Notes under the pieces: model-generated | Told to the model about the DNA's origin: nothing | The model's database searches: none | The model's input: the letters and a program-made list of their open reading frames with translations, nothing else | DNA from: Clostridia bacterium | Lineage (GTDB): Bacteria > Bacillota > Clostridia > Oscillospirales > Acutalibacteraceae | Reading direction: 5' to 3' | Assembly: GCA_017614275.1 (NCBI GenBank) | Contig: JAGACE010000219.1 | Location: 1-5,454 of the forward strand | Length of the DNA stretch: 5,454 nt | Shown here: in pieces, positions 1-5,454 of the stretch | Layout: each line of letters opens with the position of its first letter | Numbering within the stretch: the first letter of the stretch is position 1 | Translations under genes and position numbers: made by a program

Positions 1-947
1 ATCGCCGCGAAGGAGCCCGAGATGCCGATGTTCGAGGGGCACACCTTCGCGCAGTAGTCGCAGTTGGTGCAGGGGACGACCGGGATCTTCGTCAGTTCCT
101 CCTGCGCTTTTTGGACGACCGCTCTCTCCTCGTCCGTAAAGCCGTTGAACCCCTTCATAAAGGAGAGGTTGTCCTCCATCTGCTCGAGGTCGCTCATGCC
201 GGAGAGGACGGTGATGACCCCTTCCAGGTCGGCCGCGAAACGGATGGCCCAGGAGGCGGGCGACGCGTCCGGATCCGCCGCTTTAAAGACATCGGCCACG
301 GTTTCCGGCGGCTTCGCCAGGTTCCCGCCCTTGACGGGTTCCATGATGATGACCGGCTTGCCGTACTTCCGCGCCACTTCATAGCAGCCGCGGGACTGGA
401 TGGCCGGGTTCTCCCAGTCCGCATAGTTGATCTGCAGCTGGACGAACTCCGCCTCCGGATGCTTCTGCAGGATCTCCTCCAGTTCTTCCGGCGTGGAGTG
501 GAAGGAGAAGCCGATGTGTTTGATGAGGCCCTCCTCCTTCTTTTCCTTCACGAAGGTCCACAGGTCGAAGTCCTCGAAGATCTTCGTGCGGTGCGCGCCC
601 AGGTTGTGCAGCAGATAGAAGTCGAAATAGCCCGCGCCGGTGCGCTCCAGCGAGGTCTCGAACTGCGCGACGGCGTCCTCCCGGGTCTCGCACTCGATCC
701 ACGCGGCGTTCTTTGTCGCCAGCTGGAAGCTCTCCCGCGGATAGCGCTCGATCAGCGCCTCCCGGGCCGCCTCCTCGCTCCCGTCATAGGCCCAGGCGGT
801 ATCGAAATAGGTGAAGCCCGCTTCCATGAACAGGTCCACCATCTGTTTGGTCTGTTCGATGTCGATGACATCGTCCGAGCCCTCGACCCGCGGCAGCCGC
901 ATGAGGCCGAAGCCCAGTTTTTTGATGTCTTCTCCCAAAAATCCCAT
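1..947 (-). CDS. Aldo/keto reductase with C-terminal [4Fe-4S] cysteine motif (3' end cut by window)
   Basis: This is a predicted NAD(P)H-dependent oxidoreductase of the aldo/keto reductase TIM-barrel superfamily, of the type with a ferredoxin-like C-terminus (COG1453-like). Visible are 315 residues. The catalytic tetrad is recognisable: Asp49 and Tyr54 in FDTAWAY, Lys79 in LATKN and His114 in YLLHNL. Further family blocks are GFSFHS (about 146-151) and MEPVKGGNLA (about 202-211). Near the left edge the motif CTNCDYCAKVCP (293-304) gives the C-x2-C-x2-C-x3-C-P pattern of a [4Fe-4S] site. Family members run to about 370 residues, so roughly 50 residues probably lie outside the window. No signal peptide is seen, so it is cytoplasmic. 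The ATG at 947 is preceded by AAAGGAG at 6-base spacing. It has its own promoter and lies beyond a terminator, so it is not part of the upstream operon. The iron-sulfur motif fits an anaerobe. Substrate unknown. Confidence 0.93.
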   Translation of the reverse strand, partial: MGFLGEDIKKLGFGLMRLPRVEGSDDVIDIEQTKQMVDLFMEAGFTYFDTAWAYDGSEEAAREALIERYPRESFQLATKNAAWIECETREDAVAQFETSLERTGAGYFDFYLLHNLGAHRTKIFEDFDLWTFVKEKKEEGLIKHIGFSFHSTPEELEEILQKHPEAEFVQLQINYADWENPAIQSRGCYEVARKYGKPVIIMEPVKGGNLAKPPETVADVFKAADPDASPASWAIRFAADLEGVITVLSGMSDLEQMEDNLSFMKGFNGFTDEERAVVQKAQEELTKIPVVPCTNCDYCAKVCPSNIGISGSFAA

Positions 948-953
948 AATATA

Positions 954-960
954 CTCCTTT
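954..960 (-). promoter_or_regulatory. Ribosome binding site of the aldo/keto reductase
   Basis: AAAGGAG on the minus strand ends six bases before the ATG at 947. It is a strong Shine-Dalgarno match and fixes the start codon. Confidence 0.85.
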
Positions 961-980
961 CGTGGAGATCAGTCACCTGC

Positions 981-989
981 ATTATAGCA
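981..989 (-). promoter_or_regulatory. Extended -10 promoter for the aldo/keto reductase
   Basis: The minus strand reads TGCTATAAT: a consensus TATAAT hexamer (986-981) with the TG dinucleotide of an extended -10 element. The position 17 bases upstream (1009-1004, AATGCC) is a poor -35 match and lies inside the terminator hairpin, which is tolerable because extended -10 promoters depend less on a -35 box. Transcription would start near 974, giving a leader of about 27 bases before the ATG at 947. This is inferred from sequence only. Confidence 0.65.
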
Positions 990-990
990 T

Positions 991-1023
991 AAAAAAAGCT
1001 CCGGGCATTGCCCGGAGCTTTTT
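991..1023 (-). terminator. Rho-independent terminator of the channel operon
   Basis: The stem is a perfect 14-bp inverted repeat (993-1006 with 1010-1023) with a GC-rich core, GCTCCGGGC against GCCCGGAGC, and a 3-base loop (1007-1009). Read on the minus strand it ends in seven T residues (997-991), five of which pair in the stem base. It starts six bases after the channel's stop codon, so it ends the four-gene transcript. The A/T symmetry would let it act on the plus strand too, but no plus-strand gene is present to use it. Confidence 0.93.
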
Positions 1024-1028
1024 CCTTA

Positions 1029-2642
1029 TCAGATCTCGATCTTCACTTCGTCCTGGATGTGCTTCTTGGAGTACAGGACGACGGTGTCCCCTTCCTTCAG
1101 CATCAGGTTGCCGTTGGGGACCATGGAGCGGTCTTTGCGGCGGACGAGGACGATGAACGTCTGGCGGGAGATGTCCAGATCCCGGATGAACTGCCCGTTC
1201 CACGGGTGCTTCCGTTTCAGGACGATCTCCTTGAGTTCCAGGTTCCACTCGTTGTCGTGGGCACTCTCGGCGCCCAGGACCAGAGTGTCGTTCTCCTCGA
1301 GGACGACGTCGCCGCGCGGGACGATGGTGTGCTTGCCGCGCAGGATGACCGCGACGACAACGTTGTGCGGCAGGTTCAGATCCATGATCTTCATGCCGAC
1401 CCACGGATCCTGATAGTTCAGGCGGACTTTGATGAAGTGGAAGTCCACTTCGCCGGCTTCCTCCTCAGATTCGCGGATCTTCTGGAACTGCTCGACGAAT
1501 CCGGCGCTGATGATACCGGTGGGGATGGCCACGAGGCCGACGCCGAGGATGGTGATGACCATGGCCAGGATCTTGCCGACGATGGTGATGGGCACCATGT
1601 CGCCATAGCCGACGGTCAGGAGTGCCGAGCACGCCCACCAGATCCCGGACAGGGCGTTGCGGAAAACGTCCGGCTGCACGTCATGCTCCACGCTGTACAG
1701 GCTCAGAGAAGACGCGAGCATGAGGACCAGGATGATGAACACCGAGGACATCAGCTGCTGCTTCTTGCTCTTCAAGACCTGCGCGATCGCGCCCAGAGAG
1801 TCCGAATATTTGTTGATCCGGAACAGGCGGAAGATCCGCACGACGCGGAACAGCCGGAACGCGGCGCCGCCGGCCGGGAAGAGCGGCAGATAGTACGGCA
1901 GGAAGGAGATGAGGTCCACGAAGCCCCAGAACGAGAACACATACTTGCGCACCGCGGTCGGCGAGCGGTCCTGCGGATGCAGGAGGGGCGCCGTCCAGAT
2001 GCGCAGAACGTAGTCGATCGCGAAGAACGCGACCGTGACGGCCTCGATCCAGTGTAGCACGTTCCCGTAGTTCATCTCGAAATGATCGAAGGTGAACAGG
2101 ACGGTGGCTGTGATGTTCAGCAGGATGGTGATCAGGTTCAGATAGTCGTAGCCCCGGGTGATCCCGGTCTCGTCGTACCCGACCTCCACCATCTGGAAGA
2201 CCTTCGTGCGGGCCGCCGAAAAGCGGCGTCGGTCGCTTCTGGCCTGGGCCCGGTCCCGGAAGCTCTCCGGGTCGTCGAAGTTGCCGATGGGGGCGGGCGA
2301 TTCGTCTTCGGACAGCGCTGCCGCGGCCGGCACGGCGGCTTCGGCGGTCTTTTCAGCCGCCTCGGTCACGGTGTCAGCGCTCGTCTTCTCCGGCTCGGGG
2401 TCCTTCGCCACGTGATTCTCATGGTTTTCATGGTTCTCATGATGGCTCTGGCGTTCAGCCAGCCGTTCCAGACGGCTGGATTTTTTCTCCTCGGCGGGAG
2501 CAGCGTGTTCCTTTTTTTCCGATCCCTCAAGCTCCTCGGGAGTCTTCTCCTTCTTCTGGATGTCCTCCAGGAACTGACAGGATTCGTCGAAATCCGGCGT
2601 ACCGCCCTCGACGGGCAGGCCTTGTTTGATCTCTTCACTCAT
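1029..2642 (-). CDS. Voltage-gated-type K+ channel with tandem C-terminal RCK_C domains
   Basis: A 537-residue inner-membrane potassium channel. Residues 1-160 form a charged, mostly acidic low-complexity cytoplasmic tail with a His-rich stretch (67-77) and an Ala/Glu-rich segment (94-112). Six membrane segments follow: S1 about 166-184, S2 about 197-216, S3 about 233-255, S4 about 261-277, S5 about 297-316 and S6 about 354-381. S4 has Arg at 263, 266, 269, 272 and 275, then Lys278, the every-third-residue spacing of a voltage sensor. The pore helix (about 326-341) leads to the K+ filter TVGYGD (343-348). The C-terminus holds two RCK_C (TrkA_C)-like ligand domains, about 398-459 and 465-530, each with a G-x-x-I-x-D-L-D/N start and an E-x-D-T-hydrophobic end; no Rossmann RCK_N domain is present. 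The start is 18 bases after the GH20-like gene's stop, with only a weak site (GAGAAG, 10-base spacing). It ends in tandem stops, TGA TAA, before a terminator. A role in K+ flux or membrane potential is expected; the ligand is unknown. Confidence 0.93.
   Translation of the reverse strand: MSEEIKQGLPVEGGTPDFDESCQFLEDIQKKEKTPEELEGSEKKEHAAPAEEKKSSRLERLAERQSHHENHENHENHVAKDPEPEKTSADTVTEAAEKTAEAAVPAAAALSEDESPAPIGNFDDPESFRDRAQARSDRRRFSAARTKVFQMVEVGYDETGITRGYDYLNLITILLNITATVLFTFDHFEMNYGNVLHWIEAVTVAFFAIDYVLRIWTAPLLHPQDRSPTAVRKYVFSFWGFVDLISFLPYYLPLFPAGGAAFRLFRVVRIFRLFRINKYSDSLGAIAQVLKSKKQQLMSSVFIILVLMLASSLSLYSVEHDVQPDVFRNALSGIWWACSALLTVGYGDMVPITIVGKILAMVITILGVGLVAIPTGIISAGFVEQFQKIRESEEEAGEVDFHFIKVRLNYQDPWVGMKIMDLNLPHNVVVAVILRGKHTIVPRGDVVLEENDTLVLGAESAHDNEWNLELKEIVLKRKHPWNGQFIRDLDISRQTFIVLVRRKDRSMVPNGNLMLKEGDTVVLYSKKHIQDEVKIEI
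2415..2441 (-). repeat. Three 9-base units encoding His-Glu-Asn repeats
   Basis: On the minus strand, CATGAGAAC, CATGAAAAC and CATGAGAAT follow one another and encode His-Glu-Asn three times (channel residues 68-76), with extra His at 67 and 77. The units differ from each other by one or two bases. This looks like a small in-frame tandem duplication in the disordered N-terminal tail of the channel. Confidence 0.85.
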
Positions 2643-2660
2643 AAGTCTTACACTTCTCTC

Positions 2661-4271
2661 TTATTTTTTCGAGCCGGGGAGCAGGTTGCCGAGTGCGGCG
2701 GGCACGTCCGACGGCCGGAAGAAATTGGTGTACATACTTCTGCGGAATTCCGCGGTGGGGCGGAACGCCTTGCGGGTCTGTTTGAGGACCTCCGGCGGGA
2801 TGCCGTCGGTCAGGGAGTTGTAATAGGAGAACGCGTCCTGGCGTCTGCGGGCGCCTTTCGGGTCCCACCAGCGCTCCGGCGTGCACTGACAGCCGCGTTT
2901 GCGGGTCTTGTACATGACGGGACGGAGCCGGGACAGGAACTCTTCATAGTCCTTGCCGGGGGCCGCCCAGGCCACTTCCGCGATGGCAAAGAGCCGCGGG
3001 AAGAGGTTCTGTTCGAGCGCGCCGTTGTCCTTGATGTGCCCGGTGTCCACGACCGCCTGGATGCCCTTGAGGTTCTGGTCGTCCCGGCAGACGAACTTGC
3101 CGATGTGGGGTTCGATGCCGTAGACGCGCTCCAGCGGCACCATGCTGTGCGGATAGTCCAGGTGCGTCTCGAAGACGTCGGAATAGATGTACGCGTGTCC
3201 TTCGTCCGCGTAATCCAGCATGGAGTCCGTGAAGTTGGAGGTCCAGTACTGGACGAGCCCGTCGGTGGGGGCGTTGCCTGCCTCCAGAGCGTCGTTGTAG
3301 AACACGGGCGATTTATCATACTTGGCCAGCAGTTCCGTGACCTTGGTCAGGAAGTGGCCGAAGAGTTCTTCGGTGTCCGCCAGACCCTCTTTGTCCATCT
3401 TCGTGCGGCAGACCGGGCAGGTCTCCCAGTCCGCGCGGATGGCCGTCCCGCCACCGATGTGGAAGCGTTCGGACGGGAACAGCGTGGTCACCTCTTCGAA
3501 CAGCCGGTCCAGGAAATCGTAGGTGCCTTCGTAACCGGCGCAGAGGATGGGCGTGTACAGGCCGCCGGCGGTGGCCAGTTCCACTTTATCGTTGTAACAG
3601 CTGTACTGCGGATAGGCGTGGAGCAGGGCCGTCACATGGCCCGGCAGGTCGATCTCCGGGATGACTTCGATGCCGCGGTCTTTCGCGTACACCACGACTT
3701 CGCGGACCTCGTCCCGGGTGTAGAACGCACCGTCGGAGGAGAGTTCCTGCAGTTTCGGCATCCGCTTGACCTCCAGGCGCCAGGCCTGGTCGTCGGTCAG
3801 TTTCCACTGGAAGACGTTCAGTTTGCACAGAGACATCTGTTCCAGGATCTTTTTGAGCTCCTCGACCGGGATGAAGTGTCGGGCACAGTCCAGCGTCAGA
3901 CCGCGGTGCTCCCAGCGGGGCTCGTCGGTCATGGAGCAGCAGTCCGCGTCGTTGTAGTCCGACAGCAGGAACAGGGTGGTCAGAGCGCAGATGATGCCCT
4001 CCTCGGAGGGGGCCTCCACCGTAACGCCTTCTTCGCCGACGGTCAGGTGGTACTCGTCCCGCTTCTCCCCTTCCATGCGCTGCAGGAAGAGCCAGGGGGC
4101 CGCGTCCGGTGCATCGCCCGCTTCCTTCACCGGGAGCCGGGTGCGCTCCGAGAAGGCGGTCAGGCACCAGGGCTCAAACCCGCCGAGGTCCGCCACGATG
4201 GCGTCCGGGAAGGGAAAGACCCCCAGCGGGACCCGGACCGGTCCGTTGATCTTGGGTAATACGTTCAGCAT
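2661..4271 (-). CDS. Glycoside hydrolase family 20-like protein lacking the catalytic Asp-Glu
   Basis: A 536-residue protein with the GH20 (beta-N-acetylhexosaminidase) architecture. It has an N-terminal alpha/beta GH20b-like domain (about 1-115), then a TIM-barrel domain with family landmarks: HRGLTLDCARHF (122-133), LTDDQAWR (158-165), GAFYTRDEVRE (181-191), VIPEIDLPGH (203-212), FPSERFHIGG (265-274) and FPRLFAIAEVAW (424-435). In active GH20 enzymes HIGG is followed by the Asp-Glu pair for substrate-assisted catalysis; here it is Gly275-Thr276, with no gap in the flanking alignment. Other usual pocket residues are also changed (155, 157, 325, 370, 409, 411). No signal peptide is seen, so it is likely cytosolic. 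The ATG at 4271 follows AAAGGAAA at 5-base spacing. It lies 37 bases after the metallophosphoesterase and 18 before the channel. Automatic annotation would call it a hexosaminidase; that activity is doubtful. A binding protein or an enzyme for another sugar is possible. Confidence 0.88.
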   Translation of the reverse strand: MLNVLPKINGPVRVPLGVFPFPDAIVADLGGFEPWCLTAFSERTRLPVKEAGDAPDAAPWLFLQRMEGEKRDEYHLTVGEEGVTVEAPSEEGIICALTTLFLLSDYNDADCCSMTDEPRWEHRGLTLDCARHFIPVEELKKILEQMSLCKLNVFQWKLTDDQAWRLEVKRMPKLQELSSDGAFYTRDEVREVVVYAKDRGIEVIPEIDLPGHVTALLHAYPQYSCYNDKVELATAGGLYTPILCAGYEGTYDFLDRLFEEVTTLFPSERFHIGGGTAIRADWETCPVCRTKMDKEGLADTEELFGHFLTKVTELLAKYDKSPVFYNDALEAGNAPTDGLVQYWTSNFTDSMLDYADEGHAYIYSDVFETHLDYPHSMVPLERVYGIEPHIGKFVCRDDQNLKGIQAVVDTGHIKDNGALEQNLFPRLFAIAEVAWAAPGKDYEEFLSRLRPVMYKTRKRGCQCTPERWWDPKGARRRQDAFSYYNSLTDGIPPEVLKQTRKAFRPTAEFRRSMYTNFFRPSDVPAALGNLLPGSKK

Positions 4272-4276
4272 GTCTG

Positions 4277-4284
4277 TTTCCTTT
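4277..4284 (-). promoter_or_regulatory. Ribosome binding site of the GH20-like gene
   Basis: AAAGGAAA on the minus strand ends five bases before the ATG at 4271. The 37-base gap upstream (4272-4308) holds no hairpin terminator and no convincing promoter, consistent with co-transcription with the metallophosphoesterase. Confidence 0.7.
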
Positions 4285-4308
4285 CATGCAACTGTTTTCA
4301 GGGTAATA

Positions 4309-5025
4309 TTACTCCGGTCGGAGTGTGATTTCAACTATTTCCCGCGGGTTGAAGAAGCGCGGGATGAGCGGGGTGGCGGTGTTGGCGACGCCGGTGCCGA
4401 CGATCATGTGGCCGAACTCCCCGCGCACGTACTTTGCCATGAGCCCCTGACCGGGTGCCAGGACCCCTCGGTTCCCCAGACGCCACTGTCCGCCGTGGGC
4501 GTGGCCGGAGAGGATGAGATCGATGGCTCCATGGTCCCGCAGGCCCGGGTTCCCGGTGAAGTTCTTCCGCCCGTCCGGCTCTTTGTAAAAGTACTCCGGA
4601 TGGTGGTTCAGGAGGATCTTGTAGCCGTCCTTCTGTTCGAAGTTCGAAAGCCACGCGAAGGGCGTGTACGGGGTGTGCCCTCCGATCAGGAGGTCCCCGA
4701 ACCGGATGAAGGAGTTGTCCAGGAGGACGACGCCGGTCTCGCAGATCTCTTCCTCGGAGAGTTTCGGGAACTTGATCTCATGGTTCCCGTAGGAGAAGAA
4801 CGTCGGAGCCGTCTGGGCGCAGGCCTTCAGGAACGGGAGGGCCCGTTTATAGGTCTTGCGGTGCCGGTCCACGATGTCCCCGACCACCAGGATGGCGTCG
4901 GGCTGTTCCGCTGCCACCTGGGCGATGAGCATGTCGAAGGGCTTGTTGTGCACGTCGGACAGCATGACGAGTTTGTAGGGCCGCGTCACCTTCGGGCTGA
5001 CGCGTTCGTACTTCGTCAGTTTCAT
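4309..5025 (-). CDS. Calcineurin-like metallophosphoesterase, short cytosolic form
   Basis: A 238-residue phosphoesterase expected to bind two divalent metals. All five motif blocks are present: SDVHN (Asp24, His26), GDIVD (Asp50), GNHE (Asn81, His82), NHHPE (His141) and GHAHGGQ (His175, His177). Order and spacing match the COG1408 group that includes YkuE-type proteins. Unlike many relatives there is no signal peptide or membrane helix: the first metal motif starts about 20 residues in, so the protein is probably cytoplasmic. ATG at 5025 is chosen over the in-frame GTG at 5034 because it overlaps the upstream stop as ATGA and has GAGG (5037-5034) at 8-base spacing. That arrangement suggests translational coupling to the cyclophilin-like gene. 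The substrate cannot be read from sequence; related proteins act on diverse phosphoesters, so phosphodiester, phospholipid or nucleotide substrates are all possible. Confidence 0.92.
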   Translation of the reverse strand: MKLTKYERVSPKVTRPYKLVMLSDVHNKPFDMLIAQVAAEQPDAILVVGDIVDRHRKTYKRALPFLKACAQTAPTFFSYGNHEIKFPKLSEEEICETGVVLLDNSFIRFGDLLIGGHTPYTPFAWLSNFEQKDGYKILLNHHPEYFYKEPDGRKNFTGNPGLRDHGAIDLILSGHAHGGQWRLGNRGVLAPGQGLMAKYVRGEFGHMIVGTGVANTATPLIPRFFNPREIVEITLRPE

Positions 5026-5454
5026 GCGGTCCACCTCACCTGGACGTCCCCACTGCCGAGGGCCTCGGCCAGGCCGTCCGTGTTCTCGATGGTCCCGATG
5101 CGGGTGTAGGCGTAATCGGTATCAAACGTCTTGTAGAAGACGACCAGGGTGTTCTCTCCGTAGAGCATGACGTCCCCGGCGTAGACGGTCCCCACACGGC
5201 GGGCGTCCGAGGGCAGCCGGGAGTAGTAGTAATACTTCTCGTTGCCGTTGAGCTCGGTCATGGTCAGATCCAGCGGGAGCTGGTCCTTCAGCGCCTGCGC
5301 GGTCTCGTTCTCCTGGAGTTTGACGGAGAACGTCTTGTCTCCTACCTTCAGTTTCATCGTTCCTGCCTTCTTCGTCGTGGTCCTGGTGGCGTCCGCCTTG
5401 CGGGTGTTCCCGAGGACGACCTCTCCTTCCACATCTTTGACGGTGGTGACGTTC
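5022..5454 (-). CDS. Cyclophilin-like-fold protein (5' end probably outside the window)
   Basis: The region from the ATG at 5357 to the stop at 5022 encodes 111 residues matching, by recognition, the small bacterial cyclophilin-like beta-barrel family (Cyclophil_like type). Landmarks numbered from that ATG are ALKDQLPLDLTMTELNGNEK (22-41), the GTVYAGDVMLYG block (56-67), LVVFYKTF (71-78) and LAEALGSGDVQV (97-108). The frame stays open upstream to the window edge, adding about 32 residues of Thr/Lys/Asp-rich sequence with the same G/C-ending codons as the rest, so the gene probably continues to the right as a longer protein or has an N-terminal linker, as in secreted or lipoprotein members. 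The alternative is a cytosolic 111-residue protein starting at 5357, where GAAGG lies 8 bases upstream. Members share the cyclophilin fold without established prolyl isomerase activity; function unknown. Its stop overlaps the next gene's ATG. Confidence 0.8.
   Translation of the reverse strand, partial: NVTTVKDVEGEVVLGNTRKADATRTTTKKAGTMKLKVGDKTFSVKLQENETAQALKDQLPLDLTMTELNGNEKYYYYSRLPSDARRVGTVYAGDVMLYGENTLVVFYKTFDTDYAYTRIGTIENTDGLAEALGSGDVQVRWTA
5031..5037 (-). promoter_or_regulatory. Ribosome binding site deciding the metallophosphoesterase start
   Basis: GAGGTGG on the minus strand lies inside the last codons of the cyclophilin-like gene. Its GAGG core is 8 bases from the ATG at 5025, but abuts and overlaps the alternative GTG at 5034, so the ATG is preferred. 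Confidence 0.65.

Noticed and set aside
111..992. A 293-codon plus-strand open frame opposite the aldo/keto reductase
   Set aside because: The opposite strand has a complete catalytic tetrad and iron-sulfur motif; the plus-strand translation matches nothing recognisable.
1008..2057. A 349-codon plus-strand open frame opposite the channel gene
   Set aside because: Its Asp/Arg/His-heavy translation is the mirror of the channel codons; no ribosome binding site or domain was seen, and its start lies inside the terminator hairpin.
3430..3465. A compensated frameshift or assembly error producing Gly-Thr in place of Asp-Glu
   Set aside because: The residues on both sides align to the GH20 family with no gap in the same frame, and no alternative frame in this stretch restores Asp-Glu after HIGG.
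2082..4259. A 725-codon open frame on the plus strand opposite the GH20-like and channel genes
   Set aside because: It is antisense to two well-recognised genes, shows no recognisable domain and has a composition typical of reverse-complement frames in G+C-rich DNA whose genes avoid TTA, CTA and TCA codons.
4272..4308. Promoter or terminator between the phosphoesterase and GH20-like genes
   Set aside because: No inverted repeat with a T-tract and no paired -35 and -10 boxes of reasonable quality were found in these 37 bases.
5032..5034. GTG at 5034 as start of the metallophosphoesterase
   Set aside because: The GAGG ribosome binding core would directly abut this codon; the ATG at 5025 has proper spacing and the ATGA overlap.
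3976..5109. A 377-codon plus-strand open frame spanning the phosphoesterase and the start of the GH20-like gene
   Set aside because: It overlaps two real genes and their intergenic gap and has no recognisable domain.

Overview
The window carries five protein-coding genes, all on the minus strand, packed with short gaps or overlaps. It is G+C-rich (about 60% in the lines sampled). AAAGGAG-type ribosome binding sites, a canonical intrinsic terminator and an extended -10 promoter, together with an aldo/keto reductase carrying a [4Fe-4S] cysteine motif, suggest an anaerobic, G+C-rich member of the Bacillota (Clostridia-like). That assignment is inference; no rRNA or marker gene is present.

In transcription order (right to left): (1) a cyclophilin-like-fold protein, probably cut by the right edge (5022-5454); (2) a short cytosolic calcineurin-like metallophosphoesterase (4309-5025) whose ATG overlaps the previous stop as ATGA; (3) a glycoside hydrolase family 20-like protein (2661-4271) that keeps the GH20 scaffold but lacks the catalytic Asp-Glu pair and several pocket residues; (4) a six-transmembrane voltage-gated-type K+ channel (1029-2642) with an unusual acidic, His-rich N-terminal tail and two C-terminal RCK_C (TrkA_C) domains without an RCK_N domain. 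Gaps of -4, 37 and 18 bases and no internal terminator suggest these four are co-transcribed. A perfect 14-bp terminator hairpin follows the channel's tandem stop codons. (5) Beyond it, a [4Fe-4S]-type aldo/keto reductase (1-947, cut by the left edge) starts from its own extended -10 promoter, which abuts the terminator's T-tract.

The genes do not form a recognisable pathway. The most notable item is the GH20-like protein: HIGG is followed by Gly-Thr instead of Asp-Glu, in an uninterrupted, well-conserved frame, and the residues that normally hold the 2-acetamido group are also replaced. It is either a non-catalytic binding or regulatory protein or an enzyme with a rebuilt active site and a different substrate. 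No CRISPR array, tRNA, rRNA, insertion sequence or phage gene was seen, and no stretch over 300 bases is without a gene.
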